64,000 nt of DNA from Bifidobacterium ramosum (GTDB lineage: Bacteria; Actinomycetota; Actinomycetes; Actinomycetales; Bifidobacteriaceae), in assembly GCF_009299505.1 (NCBI RefSeq), contig NZ_WBSM01000013.1, forward strand, positions 1-64,000, in the 5' to 3' direction. Under the pieces are notes generated by a model, which was not told where the DNA came from, did not search any database, and saw nothing but the letters and a program-made list of their open reading frames with translations. This document shows, piece by piece, positions 1 through 8,336 of this stretch. Each line of letters starts with the position of its first letter. Position 1 is the first letter of the stretch. Made by a program: the position numbers and the translations under genes.

Positions 1-32
1 GGGTGCGGGGATGGGCGAGGGCGTGCATGTGT

Positions 33-122
33 GGGTAACCGCGGGTTATCCACGCTGACGATCCCCTGAGCGTGTATATATGACGGTTTGATCCGGGGTA
101 ACCCCGGGTTGCCCACGCGCAG
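33..122. repeat. two imperfect direct repeats upstream of tadA
   Basis: Two copies of a short motif with core GGTAACCNCGGGTT followed by NCCCACGC/TCCACGC lie at 33-56 and 95-122. A third copy lies at 611-636, across the tadA stop codon. The centre ACCCCGGGTT is nearly symmetric. No known element is recognised. Confidence 0.5.
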
Positions 123-152
123 ACGGGCGCGAGTGTGTGCAATCCGGGGCCG

Positions 153-158
153 TACACT
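153..158 (+). promoter_or_regulatory. -10 box of a probable leaderless tadA promoter
   Basis: TACACT lies seven bases before the ATG at 166, so transcription would begin at or next to the start codon. No Shine-Dalgarno sequence is visible. Leaderless mRNAs are common in Actinobacteria, so this supports the 166 start. No clear -35 box is seen. Confidence 0.45.
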
Positions 159-165
159 GGGGTGC

Positions 166-615
166 ATGACGAATGACGAGGCGATGGTGTGCGCGCTACG
201 GTTGGCGGACGAGGCGGCGGGCGACGGCGAAGTGCCGGTCGGTGCGGTCGTGCTGGATGCCGACGGGCGGGTGATCGGCGAGGGGCGCAATACGCGGGAG
301 ACGCACGGCGATCCGTTGGCGCACGCCGAAGTGCTGGCGATGCGTGATGCCGCACGACGGCTCGGCGGTTGGAATCTGGCGGATTGTACGCTCGTGGTGA
401 CGTTGGAGCCGTGCCCGATGTGCGCCGGGGCGTGTGTGCAGACGCATGTCGGGCGGATCGTGTTCGGTGCGTGGGATGCGAAGCTGGGCGCGTGCGGATC
501 GATATGGGATATTCCTCGCGATCCGCATGTTGGCCATGTGCCTGAGGTGATTGGCGGGGTGCGCGAGGGGGAGTGCGCGCGCGTGCTCGCCGACTTCTTC
601 GCCGCGCGTCGGTAA
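166..615 (+). CDS. tadA: tRNA-specific adenosine deaminase TadA
   Basis: Zinc-dependent cytidine/deoxycytidylate deaminase-fold enzyme expected to convert wobble A34 to inosine in tRNA-Arg(ACG), in the cytoplasm. The zinc and catalytic motifs are visible: HAE at residues 53-55 (zinc His and proton-shuttle Glu) and PCPMC at 82-86 (zinc Cys83 and Cys86). The length, 149 aa from the 166 start, suits the family. An upstream in-frame ATG at 88 would add 26 unconserved residues and is rejected, because 166 sits directly below a -10-like box. It stands alone, before a carbohydrate gene. Guanine deaminase-type relatives are less likely because the TadA-type EPCPMCAGA context is intact. Confidence 0.9.
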   Translation: MTNDEAMVCALRLADEAAGDGEVPVGAVVLDADGRVIGEGRNTRETHGDPLAHAEVLAMRDAARRLGGWNLADCTLVVTLEPCPMCAGACVQTHVGRIVFGAWDAKLGACGSIWDIPRDPHVGHVPEVIGGVREGECARVLADFFAARR

Positions 616-636
616 TCCCGGGTTGCACACGCAAAG
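611..636. repeat. third copy of the tadA-flanking repeat
   Basis: GGTAATCCCGGGTTGCACACGC overlaps the tadA stop codon region and matches the copy at 95-122 with few changes. With the two upstream copies it brackets the gene. Confidence 0.4.
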
Positions 637-717
637 CGGTGCCGGGATGGCCATCTGACTGCCTGACTGACTGGGCAGCCGGATGGCTAGGCCGGGACGG
701 CCGGCCATCGCGCCGAT

Positions 718-775
718 GAATTACTTTCCAGCTACGGCGAACACTCCGCGGGATGGCAAGGAAAACGCGCTGCCG
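718..775 (+). promoter_or_regulatory. shared upstream motif of the alpha-galactosidase gene
   Basis: GAATTACTTTCC, then about 20 bases, then GGATGG and GAAAAC. The same arrangement occurs at 5287-5335 upstream of the GH13 gene, with nearly the same spacing (33 versus 32 bases between the two blocks). TTTCC and GGAAA are inversely related, as expected of an operator. The ROK repressor encoded between the two enzyme genes is the obvious candidate binder; this is inference. Confidence 0.45.
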
Positions 776-825
776 TACCATCGGTAACGGAACGAACTCC
801 AACCATCACCGCAAAGGGGTATGCA

Positions 826-3195
826 ATGCTGCGCATCGAACAATTCCAAGGCACCGCCGCCGACGGCACCGACCTCACCGCCGTCTACGCCGAACAATCC
901 GTCGCGAACGTCGCCGTCGCCCTGATCTTCCCCGGCGACGACCTGCCGCGCTTCGTCCACTGGGGCCGCCCGCTCGCCGAACCGTCCACCGTCATCAACC
1001 TGTACGACGCCTTGCACCCGCAGCGTGTCTCCGGTGCGCTCGACGACACCCCGTGGCCGTCCGTCCTGCCGACGCAATCTGAATCGTGGATCGGTGCGCC
1101 GCGGTTCGAGGTCCGTCGCGATGGCGTCGAACTGCACTGCAAATTCGCGGTCGAGGCAGTCACGGCCAGTCTGCCCGCGGTTGGGGCGGTCGAGTCGGTT
1201 GAGTCAGCCGAGTCGGTTGAATCAGCCGAGTCGGTTGAATCAGCCGAGTCGTCCGCGTCGGCCGCAACCGCGCACGTCACCGTCGGCGACCAGCTCGTCG
1301 TCGTCCGCGACGAGAACCCCCAGCCGACCCCGACCATCACCGTCGAAGCAGTCGACCACGAACAGGGCGTCGGCATCATCTGGACCTGCGAACTCGACGA
1401 ATCCGGACTCGTCCGTCAGAAACTCGACGTCACGAACCTCGGCGCCGGCAGCCTCGACGTCGGCCGCATCGAACTGGGTTTCCCGCTGCCCGCCGTTGCG
1501 TCCGAAATCCTCACCACCACCGGCCATCACCTGCGCGAACGCCATCCGCAGCGTCAGCCGCTCACCGTCGGCCGTTTCGAAAAACTCTCGATGGCCGGCC
1601 GACCCGACTTCGACGCGAGCCTGCTGCTATCCGCCGGTGCGCCGGGCTTCGGTTTCGAACACGGCGACGTGTACGCCGTGCACGTCGGCTGGAGCGGCAA
1701 CAGCGTCCTGTCCGCGGAACGGCTGCCGTACACGACCGGTCTGATCGGCGGCGGCGAGATCCTGCTCGGCGGCGAGATCGTGCTCGCCAACGCCGCGACG
1801 TACACGACCCCGTGGGTGTACGGGTCGTACGGTGACGGGCTCAATGAGGTTGCCGCGCGCTTTCATGCATACCTTCGCAACGTGCATCACGACGCGCGAC
1901 GTGCGCTCGGCGTCGCCGACAAGCCGCGGCCGGTGATCCTCAACACGTGGGAGGCCGTGTATTTCAACCACGATTACGAGACGTTGACAGCGTTGGCAAA
2001 CAAGGCCGCGGCGACCGGCGTGGAACGGTTCGTGGTGGACGACGGATGGTTCGGCTCGCGTCGCGACGACACGTCCGGTCTGGGCGACTGGCGGATCGCG
2101 CAGGATGTATGGCCGGACGGGCCGAAGAGTCTGCGATCGTTGGCAGAGTATGTGCATGGGCTCGGCATGGAGTTCGGCCTGTGGTTTGAGCCGGAGATGG
2201 CGAACCTGGATTCCGATCTGTACCGCGCGCATCCCGACTGGGTGCTGCGGCCGACCGCGAACCGGCTGCCGATGCAGGGACGATCGCAGCAGGTCGTCGA
2301 TCTGACGAACCCGGATGCGTATGCATACGTATACAACGCGATGGATGCGCTGGTCGGTGAGCTTGGAATCGACTACATCAAGTGGGACCACAACAAGCTC
2401 GTAACGGAGGCCGTGTCGCCGCGCACCGGCCGTCCCGCCGTGCATGCGCAAACGTTGGCGGTGTATCGGATCTTCCGTGATCTCAAGGCCGCGCATCCGG
2501 GACTGGAGATCGAAAGCTGTTCGTCGGGCGGCGGGCGCGTGGATCTGGGGATTCTCGAGCTGGCGGACCGCATTTGGGTGTCCGACTGCGTGGATCCGGT
2601 GGAGCGTGCGGACATCCAGTGCTACACGTCGCTGCTTGTGCCGCCGTTCATGATGGGCGAGCATGTGGGCGCGAGCCCGGCGCATTCCACGCAGCGCGCG
2701 ACCAGTCAGGAGATGCGCATGGCGATGGCGTTCTTCGGGCATATGGGCATCGAGTGGAACCTGCTCAAGGAGTCGGACGCCGACGTGGCGAAGCTGGGCG
2801 AGTGGGTGGCCGAGTTCAAGAAGCACCGCGAGTGGTTTGCGGTGGATACGTGCGTGCATGCGGACTGCGCCGATCCGGCGGTGCGTGTGGACGGTATGGT
2901 GAAGCCGGATCGTTCGGCCGCGTTCTACCGGTTCACGCAGCTGACGACGTCGGCCACGTATCCGGCTGCGCCGATTCGTGTGCCGGGGTTGGATCCTGCT
3001 GCGACGTATCGGATTCAGCCGTTGTGGTTGGACTTGGATCTGGCTGGGTTGAGGATCGGCAACGGGCAGTCGCCGCTGGGATGGTGGACGTCGGACGGCG
3101 TGCTGATGACCGGTCGCGCGTTGGAGACCTACGGTTTGCGGCCGCCGGCGCTGCATCCTGCACAGAGCGTGCTGTTTACTGCCATCCAGCAGTGA
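826..3195 (+). CDS. GH36 alpha-galactosidase
   Basis: Removes terminal alpha-1,6-galactose from raffinose-family or galactomannan oligosaccharides, intracellularly (no signal peptide). 789 aa. GH36 landmarks: an N-terminal beta-sandwich, then WEAVYFNHDYETL, the VVDDGWFG loop and GLWFEPEM, with the KWDHNK nucleophile Asp near residue 521 and the acid/base Asp near 587 in SDCVDP after ESCSSGG. It differs from the second GH36 in this window (34440-36665) by a Ser/Glu/Val-rich insert at residues 123-140, encoded by an 18-bp tandem repeat. AAAGGGG lies upstream of the ATG. It ends in a cluster of PAL1 hairpins and converges on the ROK gene. Confidence 0.92.
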   Translation: MLRIEQFQGTAADGTDLTAVYAEQSVANVAVALIFPGDDLPRFVHWGRPLAEPSTVINLYDALHPQRVSGALDDTPWPSVLPTQSESWIGAPRFEVRRDGVELHCKFAVEAVTASLPAVGAVESVESAESVESAESVESAESSASAATAHVTVGDQLVVVRDENPQPTPTITVEAVDHEQGVGIIWTCELDESGLVRQKLDVTNLGAGSLDVGRIELGFPLPAVASEILTTTGHHLRERHPQRQPLTVGRFEKLSMAGRPDFDASLLLSAGAPGFGFEHGDVYAVHVGWSGNSVLSAERLPYTTGLIGGGEILLGGEIVLANAATYTTPWVYGSYGDGLNEVAARFHAYLRNVHHDARRALGVADKPRPVILNTWEAVYFNHDYETLTALANKAAATGVERFVVDDGWFGSRRDDTSGLGDWRIAQDVWPDGPKSLRSLAEYVHGLGMEFGLWFEPEMANLDSDLYRAHPDWVLRPTANRLPMQGRSQQVVDLTNPDAYAYVYNAMDALVGELGIDYIKWDHNKLVTEAVSPRTGRPAVHAQTLAVYRIFRDLKAAHPGLEIESCSSGGGRVDLGILELADRIWVSDCVDPVERADIQCYTSLLVPPFMMGEHVGASPAHSTQRATSQEMRMAMAFFGHMGIEWNLLKESDADVAKLGEWVAEFKKHREWFAVDTCVHADCADPAVRVDGMVKPDRSAAFYRFTQLTTSATYPAAPIRVPGLDPAATYRIQPLWLDLDLAGLRIGNGQSPLGWWTSDGVLMTGRALETYGLRPPALHPAQSVLFTAIQQ
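1192..1245 (+). repeat. 18-bp tandem repeat inside the alpha-galactosidase gene
   Basis: Three 18-bp units (GAGTCGGTTGARTCAGCC) followed by a partial fourth. They encode ESVESA three times, in frame, in the N-terminal domain. Unit gain or loss would keep the frame, so the insert length may differ between strains. Confidence 0.85.
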
Positions 3196-3207
3196 TCGCT
3201 CTTGCTC

Positions 3208-3258
3208 TTAACGGACATACAGCCGAAAACGACAGTCAAATCGGCTGTATGTCCGTTG
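3208..3258. repeat. PAL1 hairpin copy 1
   Basis: Inverted repeat with arms AACGGACATACAGCCGA and TCGGCTGTATGTCCGTT around a 14-base loop, 12 bases after the alpha-galactosidase stop. It could act as an RNA hairpin at the 3' end, but no T-tract follows. Confidence 0.9.
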
Positions 3259-3318
3259 GAGAGAGCGGGTGAGGGGAGTGGGCGATTGCGGCGTTCCTTG
3301 GTGCTGACGCCTCTCTCT

Positions 3319-3374
3319 CCTCAACGGACATACAGCCGATTTGCCCGCCCTTTTCGGCTCTATGTCCGTTAAGG
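3319..3374. repeat. PAL1 hairpin copy 2 (one arm mutated)
   Basis: Left arm canonical. The right arm reads CGGCTCTATGTCCGTT, with one base unpaired relative to the consensus. Lies between the convergent alpha-galactosidase and ROK genes. Confidence 0.85.
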
Positions 3375-3429
3375 AGGGCAGGGGTCTGTGGCGTTGATGA
3401 TGATTCCAGATGCTTATGCGTTCCATTCC

Positions 3430-3480
3430 TCAACGGACATACAGCCGATTCGGGTGGTGAAATCGGCTGTATGTCCGTTG
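3430..3480. repeat. PAL1 hairpin copy 3
   Basis: Perfect arms CAACGGACATACAGCCGATT and its complement, with a 10-base loop. Third of three in this convergent gap. Confidence 0.9.
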
Positions 3481-3536
3481 AAAGGTGGAGGAGTGGGGCC
3501 TTCTGGGATCGGACTGTGTGGGGCGGGTCGCGCTGT

Positions 3537-3587
3537 GGCTCCCCTCTCCGAGGGGAGCTGTCGCCAAAGGCGACTGAGGGGAGCAGA
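3537..3587. repeat. GCTCCCCT-type double-stem repeat (PAL2), variant stem
   Basis: GGCTCCCCTC..GAGGGGAGC is followed by a second stem, GTCGCC-AAA-GGCGAC, and GAGGGGAGC. In the copies at 24422 and 27341 the second stem is GTCAGC..GCTGAC, so both sides changed together. It lies just past the 3' end of the ROK gene. Confidence 0.8.
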
Positions 3588-3608
3588 AGGGGAGCCCCCG
3601 CTTCCCGG

Positions 3609-4817
3609 TCACCCGATGTATCGCGCGATGACGCGCGACGCGGCGGCCTTCGCCCAGAGCTGCCAGTCATGGTCGACGACGGTGAATTTGACCGGCGCGG
3701 CCTGACTGTGCCGATACCGGTTGATGCCGTCACGGATCGAACCCATGCCCATCTTCGCGATGAACGCCGACTCGCCCGCGATCATCACCGACGACGGCAT
3801 CGCGATGTTCGCCACCGTCGCGATCAGCGAACCCAGTCGGAAGCACGTCAGATCAACCAGTCGCGTCGCCTGCGGCACCCCGGCCCGCGCGTCGCGCGCG
3901 AAATCGGCGAACGCGCACGCCCGACCGATCATATGCGAATACTGATCCGCGATCGAATCATCCGTCAGACACTGCGCGCATCCGATATGACCGGCCACGC
4001 AACGCGGCCCCTCCGGATCGACCAACACGTGTCCGAGTAGTCCGTAACTCTTGTCGGGATACGTGACCGGTTCGCCGCGCATCGCCAACGAATAGCCCAC
4101 GCCCACGCCGATCGTGAGCACGGCGAACGCTTCCAATCCGACGCCCGGCCCGAACCAACTCGCATCGACCAGCAGCGCGTCGATATCGTTGTACACGCCG
4201 CACGGCAGCCCGGTCGCAGCCTCGACCATCGCACCCAACGCGATGTCGCCATCCCAATGCAAAAACGGTGCAAACGTAACCACCGCATCGTCCTGTACAT
4301 GACCGCCGATCGCCACGCCGATCGCCGTCGGCTCTGGCAACGTTGTCAATGGATCCGCCGTTAGTTCCTGCCGACACTCGTCCGCCAGCCGTGCGATCAC
4401 CGCAACGACCGACTCGGGCGACTGGTTGGTGAACGCGATCTCGTGCCGTCCGGATACGACCGCGCCATGCGCGTTGACCACGGCCGCGATGGCCGACGTG
4501 CCGTGCACCTTGACGCCGATGAACGTGCGAGCGTTCGCACACAGCGACAATGCGGTCTGCGGTCGGCCGCGCCGATCCGACGGTTCCTTCGCGGTGAACC
4601 CCTGCGGCAGCGGGCCTCGCGGCACCGCATCGCCTGGCAGTTCCTCGATGACGCCGGCGTAGATCAAGTCGCCGGTGATGCGCGACAGTGCGCCCTGCGA
4701 TAGGCCGAGCAGTTGCGCGAGCGTGGTGCGTGCGATCGGCCCGTACTGCGCGATCGCCTGCGCCACGCGATGCATGTACTCCGATCCGTCGAACCAGTGC
4801 GGAAACTCCTGCGGCAT
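3609..4817 (-). CDS. ROK-family transcriptional regulator
   Basis: Sugar-responsive repressor of the NagC/XylR type, 402 aa. The N-terminal winged helix (about residues 15-60, including TLAQLLGLSQGALSRITGDL) binds DNA. The C-terminal ROK/actin-fold domain senses sugar; the CVAGHIGCAQC zinc motif and GVAIGGHV are visible. GAGGAGGT precedes the ATG by about seven bases, supporting this start. It lies between the alpha-galactosidase and alpha-glucosidase genes, which share an upstream motif, so local control of alpha-glucoside/galactoside use is likely (inference). A sugar kinase is unlikely because of the DNA-binding domain. Confidence 0.88.
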   Translation of the reverse strand: MPQEFPHWFDGSEYMHRVAQAIAQYGPIARTTLAQLLGLSQGALSRITGDLIYAGVIEELPGDAVPRGPLPQGFTAKEPSDRRGRPQTALSLCANARTFIGVKVHGTSAIAAVVNAHGAVVSGRHEIAFTNQSPESVVAVIARLADECRQELTADPLTTLPEPTAIGVAIGGHVQDDAVVTFAPFLHWDGDIALGAMVEAATGLPCGVYNDIDALLVDASWFGPGVGLEAFAVLTIGVGVGYSLAMRGEPVTYPDKSYGLLGHVLVDPEGPRCVAGHIGCAQCLTDDSIADQYSHMIGRACAFADFARDARAGVPQATRLVDLTCFRLGSLIATVANIAMPSSVMIAGESAFIAKMGMGSIRDGINRYRHSQAAPVKFTVVDHDWQLWAKAAASRVIARYIG

Positions 4818-4969
4818 CGGTGAACCTCCTCGTTGGCGACTGTTGCCGGCTGTCGGTTGCCGGCGACGTGCCGGTCGGCTGGTCGAACGGTCTTATTGGT
4901 CGGCTATCCGTTCCTAGGTCACCAAACTACTACGGGACGTGCTGGACGTACTCCGCGCGGCGTTTACTG

Positions 4970-5022
4970 TTGACGGACATACAGCCGTTTATATCGATGA
5001 AATCGGCTGTATGTCCGTTGAA
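4970..5022. repeat. PAL1 hairpin copy 4
   Basis: TTGACGGACATACAGCCG pairs with CGGCTGTATGTCCGTTGAA around a loop. It lies upstream of the ROK gene, between divergent genes, so it cannot be simply a terminator. Bases 4818-4969 hold the ROK promoter region with no recognisable gene. Confidence 0.85.
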
Positions 5023-5069
5023 GAATAAAGCAATCAGCGTCACGAACTGTCGTCCATGGGCATCTCCAC

Positions 5070-5134
5070 CTCCCCTCTTACGGACATACAGCCGATTCCA
5101 ACGGTGTAATCGGCTGTATGTCCGTAAGAGGGGA
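5070..5134. repeat. PAL1 hairpin copy 5 with extended arms
   Basis: The stem continues past the usual boundary: CTCCCCTCTTACGG on the left matches CCGTAAGAGGGGAG on the right, giving a stem of about 28 bp with a 9-base loop. The outer pair here is TTACGG/CCGTAA instead of CAACGG/CCGTTG. Confidence 0.9.
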
Positions 5135-5198
5135 GGAGTGAGTGGTGTGCAAGGATGATGCGTACGGACGGCGGCCTGGATGCTATTTGCTTCGCTCT

Positions 5199-5251
5199 CT
5201 GACGGACATACAGCCGATTTGGGTGGGTGAAAAACGGCTGTATGTCCGTCA
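5199..5251. repeat. PAL1 hairpin copy 6
   Basis: CTGACGGACATACAGCCG pairs fully with CGGCTGTATGTCCGTCAG. Both ends changed together relative to the CAACGG/CCGTTG form. It lies just upstream of the GH13 promoter region. Confidence 0.9.
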
Positions 5252-5286
5252 GGGTGGTATGTGCGCTCCCGAGAGGTGCGTCGACC

Positions 5287-5335
5287 GAATTACTTTCCGG
5301 CGCGCCGGTGATCGCGCCGGATGGGAATGAAAACC
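5287..5335 (+). promoter_or_regulatory. shared upstream motif of the GH13 gene
   Basis: GAATTACTTTCCGGC...CGGATGGGAATGAAAAC. It matches the element at 718-775 upstream of the GH36 gene in sequence and block spacing, and starts 138 bases before the GH13 start codon. Candidate operator of the neighbouring ROK repressor. Confidence 0.45.
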
Positions 5336-5424
5336 GTCGCCGCTTATCCTGTTGCCCAACGTAACATGCGCATCGCATGCCAACGATCGCACCCCATCCC
5401 ACGTATGCAGCAAAGGAGCCGACG

Positions 5425-7350
5425 ATGACCACCTTCACCCGCCAAACCCTACCCGACAACGTTCGCACGAACGGCGCCACCCCGAACCCGTGGTGGTCGA
5501 ACGCCGTCGTCTACCAGATCTACCCGCGGTCGTTCCAGGACACCAACGGCGACGGATTCGGCGATCTCAAAGGCATCACCAGCCGTCTTGACTACCTCGC
5601 CGACCTCGGCGTCGACGTACTCTGGCTGTCCCCGGTCTACAAGTCCCCGCAGGACGACAACGGCTACGACATCTCCGACTATCAGGACATCGACCCGCTG
5701 TTCGGCACCCTCGCCGACATGGACGAGCTGCTCGCCGAAGCGCACCGGCGCGGCATCAAGATCGTGATGGACCTCGTCGTCAACCACACGTCCGACGAAC
5801 ACGCGTGGTTCCAAGCGTCGCGCGACAAGAACGATCCGCACGCCGACTGGTATTGGTGGCGTCCGGCCCGCCCCGGCAAGACGCCCGGCACGCCCGGCGC
5901 CGAACCGAACCAGTGGGGATCGTACTTCGGCGGCTCCGCGTGGGAGTATGACGAGACGCGCGGCGAATATTACTTCCACCAGTTCTCGAAGAAGCAGCCC
6001 GATCTCAACTGGGAGAATCCGGCCGTGCGCCGCGCCGTGTACGACATGATGAACTGGTGGCTTGATCGTGGCGTCGACGGCTTCCGCATGGACGTGATCA
6101 CGCTCATCTCGAAGCGCGTCGACTCCGCCGGTCACCTGCCCGGCGAGCCCGGCAGCGAGATTGCGGACGGCCCGGTGGGCGAGGAGGGCTACTCGAACCC
6201 GAGCCCGTTCTGCGCGGACGGCCCGCGGCAGGACGAGTTCCTCGCCGAAATGCGCCGTGAGGTGTTCGACGGTCGCGACGGCTTCCTCACCGTCGGCGAG
6301 GCGCCCGGCATCACGCCCGCGCGCAACGAGCACATCACCGATCCGGCCAACGGCGAACTCGACATGCTCTTCCTGTTCGAACATGTCGACTTCGACTGCG
6401 AGGGCGTCAAGTGGAAGCCGCTGCCGCTCGAACTGCCGAAGCTTAAGCGGATCATGGCCGGCTACCAGTCCGCCGTTGCGAACGTTGGCTGGGCCAGCCT
6501 GTTCACCGGCAACCACGACCAGCCGCGTGTCGTCTCGCGGTGGGGCGATGACTCCTCCGAGGACAACCGCGTGCGTTCCGCGAAGGCGCTCGGCCTTATG
6601 CTGCACATGCACCGCGGCACGCCGTATGTGTATCAGGGCGAGGAACTCGGCATGACCAACGCGCACTTCACGCGCCTCGACCAGTACCGCGATCTGGAGA
6701 CGCTCAACGCGTACTGTCAGCGCGTCGAGGAGGCGAGGGTGCAGTCGGCCGAGTCGATCATGGCCGGTTTCGCCGCGCGCAGCCGCGACAATTCGCGCAC
6801 GCCGATGCAATGGGACGGTTCGACATACGCCGGATTCACCGCGCCGGACGCCGCGACCGAACCGTGGATCGCCGTCAATCCGAACCATGCGGAGATCAAT
6901 GCGGCCGCCGAGTTCGACGATCCGGATTCCGTGTATGCGTTCTACAAGCGGCTGATCGCGTTGCGGCATGAGAACGCGACTGTCGCGGCCGGCTCGTGGA
7001 CGCTGATCGATGCGGATGATCCGCACGTGTACGCGTTTGTGCGTGAGTTGGATGGTGAACGGTTGCTGACGATGATCAATCTGTCCGGGCGGACGGTCGA
7101 TCTGCCGGCCGAGTCGGTTGCGCTGCTCGAGGGTGCGGCTGGTGATGGTGACGTGACTGACGGCGACGGTGGGTCGGTGAGCGATGCTGGAGCGGCGGCG
7201 AACTGGGTTGGTGCGATGACGAGCGATGCAGGTTCGACGACTGTTGCGGAAGATGACGTGGTGATCGCGACGTACGACGCGGCGCATGCCGTCGCGTCGC
7301 TGGCCAAGCGTGAGTTGGCCGCGTGGGAGGGCGTGGTCGTGCGTCTGTAA
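5425..7350 (+). CDS. GH13 alpha-glucosidase / oligo-1,6-glucosidase
   Basis: Intracellular hydrolysis of short alpha-1,4 or alpha-1,6 glucosides. 641 aa from the ATG at 5425, which follows AAAGGAG; an upstream ATG at 5377 is rejected. GH13 conserved regions are in order: DLVVNHTS (region I), GFRMDV with nucleophile Asp223, TVGEAPG with acid/base Glu292, and GNHDQPR with Asp365. The opening NPWWSNAVVYQIYPRSFQD is typical of bifidobacterial alpha-1,6-glucosidases. The C-terminal beta domain carries an Asp/Gly/Ala-rich low-complexity insert (around residues 572-608). It diverges from the ROK regulator and is probably controlled by it. Confidence 0.9.
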   Translation: MTTFTRQTLPDNVRTNGATPNPWWSNAVVYQIYPRSFQDTNGDGFGDLKGITSRLDYLADLGVDVLWLSPVYKSPQDDNGYDISDYQDIDPLFGTLADMDELLAEAHRRGIKIVMDLVVNHTSDEHAWFQASRDKNDPHADWYWWRPARPGKTPGTPGAEPNQWGSYFGGSAWEYDETRGEYYFHQFSKKQPDLNWENPAVRRAVYDMMNWWLDRGVDGFRMDVITLISKRVDSAGHLPGEPGSEIADGPVGEEGYSNPSPFCADGPRQDEFLAEMRREVFDGRDGFLTVGEAPGITPARNEHITDPANGELDMLFLFEHVDFDCEGVKWKPLPLELPKLKRIMAGYQSAVANVGWASLFTGNHDQPRVVSRWGDDSSEDNRVRSAKALGLMLHMHRGTPYVYQGEELGMTNAHFTRLDQYRDLETLNAYCQRVEEARVQSAESIMAGFAARSRDNSRTPMQWDGSTYAGFTAPDAATEPWIAVNPNHAEINAAAEFDDPDSVYAFYKRLIALRHENATVAAGSWTLIDADDPHVYAFVRELDGERLLTMINLSGRTVDLPAESVALLEGAAGDGDVTDGDGGSVSDAGAAANWVGAMTSDAGSTTVAEDDVVIATYDAAHAVASLAKRELAAWEGVVVRL

Positions 7351-7367
7351 GACGTCTGCCTTCTTCC

Positions 7368-7421
7368 CCTAACGGACATACAGCCGATCTGCCCTGCGAA
7401 ATCGGCTGTATGCCCGTTGAG
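7368..7421. repeat. PAL1 hairpin copy 7
   Basis: CTAACGGACATACAGCCGAT pairs with ATCGGCTGTATGCCCGTT (one mismatch). 18 bases after the GH13 stop. Confidence 0.88.
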
Positions 7422-7511
7422 AGGAGGGGTGATGTGTGCGTTGGCCGGTGATGGGTGATGTGCACGTGTACTGCCGCTGTCGTCCTGCGTGGTTCTCTGT
7501 GTATCTGTTGT

Positions 7512-7574
7512 CTCCTTCCTAACGGACATACAGCCGATTGCATCGTTGGAAACGGCTGTATGTCCGTTAGGGAG
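7512..7574. repeat. PAL1 hairpin copy 8
   Basis: CCTAACGGACATACAGCCG pairs with CGGCTGTATGTCCGTTAGG, a stem end different from but matched between the arms. Lies between the convergent GH13 and hsp20 genes. Confidence 0.88.
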
Positions 7575-7607
7575 TGAGGAGATGAGTCCAAGGGACGTAG
7601 AACGACG

Positions 7608-7645
7608 AAAAGGGGAACGGAGACTCGCGTCTTCGTTCCCCTTAA
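7608..7645 (-). terminator. probable hsp20 terminator
   Basis: Read on the minus strand, AAGGGGAACG...CGTTCCCCTT forms a stem, extended by AAGAC/GTCTC pairing, followed by TTCG. It sits about 40 bases after the hsp20 stop codon. Confidence 0.55.
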
Positions 7646-7686
7646 GGCTTATGTCATCGACTTTCGTGACATCGAAAAGCTAGAAA

Positions 7687-8142
7687 TCAGCCCTCGATTG
7701 CGATGGTGTGCTTGGCTTCAACCTGCGGCTGAGCCTGCATCTTCGGGACTTCAAGGCACAGCGTGCCGTTCTTGTAGCTGGCGTGAATATCGGATTCCTT
7801 CACGTCCTCGCCAACGTAGAAGCTACGCGAGCAACTGCCCATGTAGCGTTCGCGACGCAGCCACTTGCCGTCCTGCGCCTTGTCGTCGTGATCCTCGTCC
7901 TTATGAGCCGACACGGTCAGGTAACCGTTGTTCAGCTCGACCGAGATGTCGTTCTTATCGAAGCCCGGCATGTCGATATCAACGTCGTAGCAGTTATCCT
8001 TCTCACGAACATCGGTCGACATCATGTTGGCCGGCATCGCGGCGGTGGCCGTGTTGTCGGTGTTGCGCCAACCCTCGAAGAACGGATCATCGAACAGATC
8101 CGAGAACATCGTGTCATTCATCAAAGCCGGAAACATCGCCAT
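7687..8142 (-). CDS. small heat-shock protein, Hsp20 family
   Basis: ATP-independent holdase chaperone with an alpha-crystallin domain, cytoplasmic. 151 aa from the ATG at 8142: AAGGAG lies about eight bases before it and overlaps the upstream in-frame ATG at 8160, which is therefore rejected. The alpha-crystallin core is seen as KDNCYDVDIDMPGFDKNDI, LNNGYLTVSAHK, ERYMGSCSRSFYV and YKNGTLCLEVPK. The N terminus MAMFPALMNDTMFSDLFDDP is typical of bacterial class A Hsp20. A HAIR-like HspR operator lies about 195 bases upstream. Confidence 0.9.
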   Translation of the reverse strand: MAMFPALMNDTMFSDLFDDPFFEGWRNTDNTATAAMPANMMSTDVREKDNCYDVDIDMPGFDKNDISVELNNGYLTVSAHKDEDHDDKAQDGKWLRRERYMGSCSRSFYVGEDVKESDIHASYKNGTLCLEVPKMQAQPQVEAKHTIAIEG

Positions 8143-8283
8143 AATCAATACTCCTTGCATTGCGAGGAGGAGCGGTTTGGCTTCCGCGGCCGCCGACTAA
8201 AACCCTCGTTTCGATCGGCGGCCCGGTATCGTGGCCGCTTCCGGAACCCCTCACCGGGGCTCCTTCATTGCCTTGCGATTCTC

Positions 8284-8289
8284 AATATA
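8284..8289 (-). promoter_or_regulatory. -10 box candidate of hsp20
   Basis: Minus-strand TATATT lies about 50 bases below the HAIR element and 140 bases above the hsp20 start. No convincing -35 box was found, so this is tentative. Confidence 0.3.
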
Positions 8290-8336
8290 GGCGGGTTGGC
8301 GTGGGACGGTAGCGGATTTTACCCACGGTGAAAAAA

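Noticed and set aside
1627-3156. Long minus-strand open frame opposite the first GH36 gene
   Set aside because: Arg/His/Pro-rich shadow frame caused by high GC; the plus-strand frame carries the complete GH36 signature.
3207-3480. PAL1 cluster considered as a CRISPR array
   Set aside because: Each element is itself a full palindrome with a short variable loop, the distances between them are irregular, and no cas gene is present.
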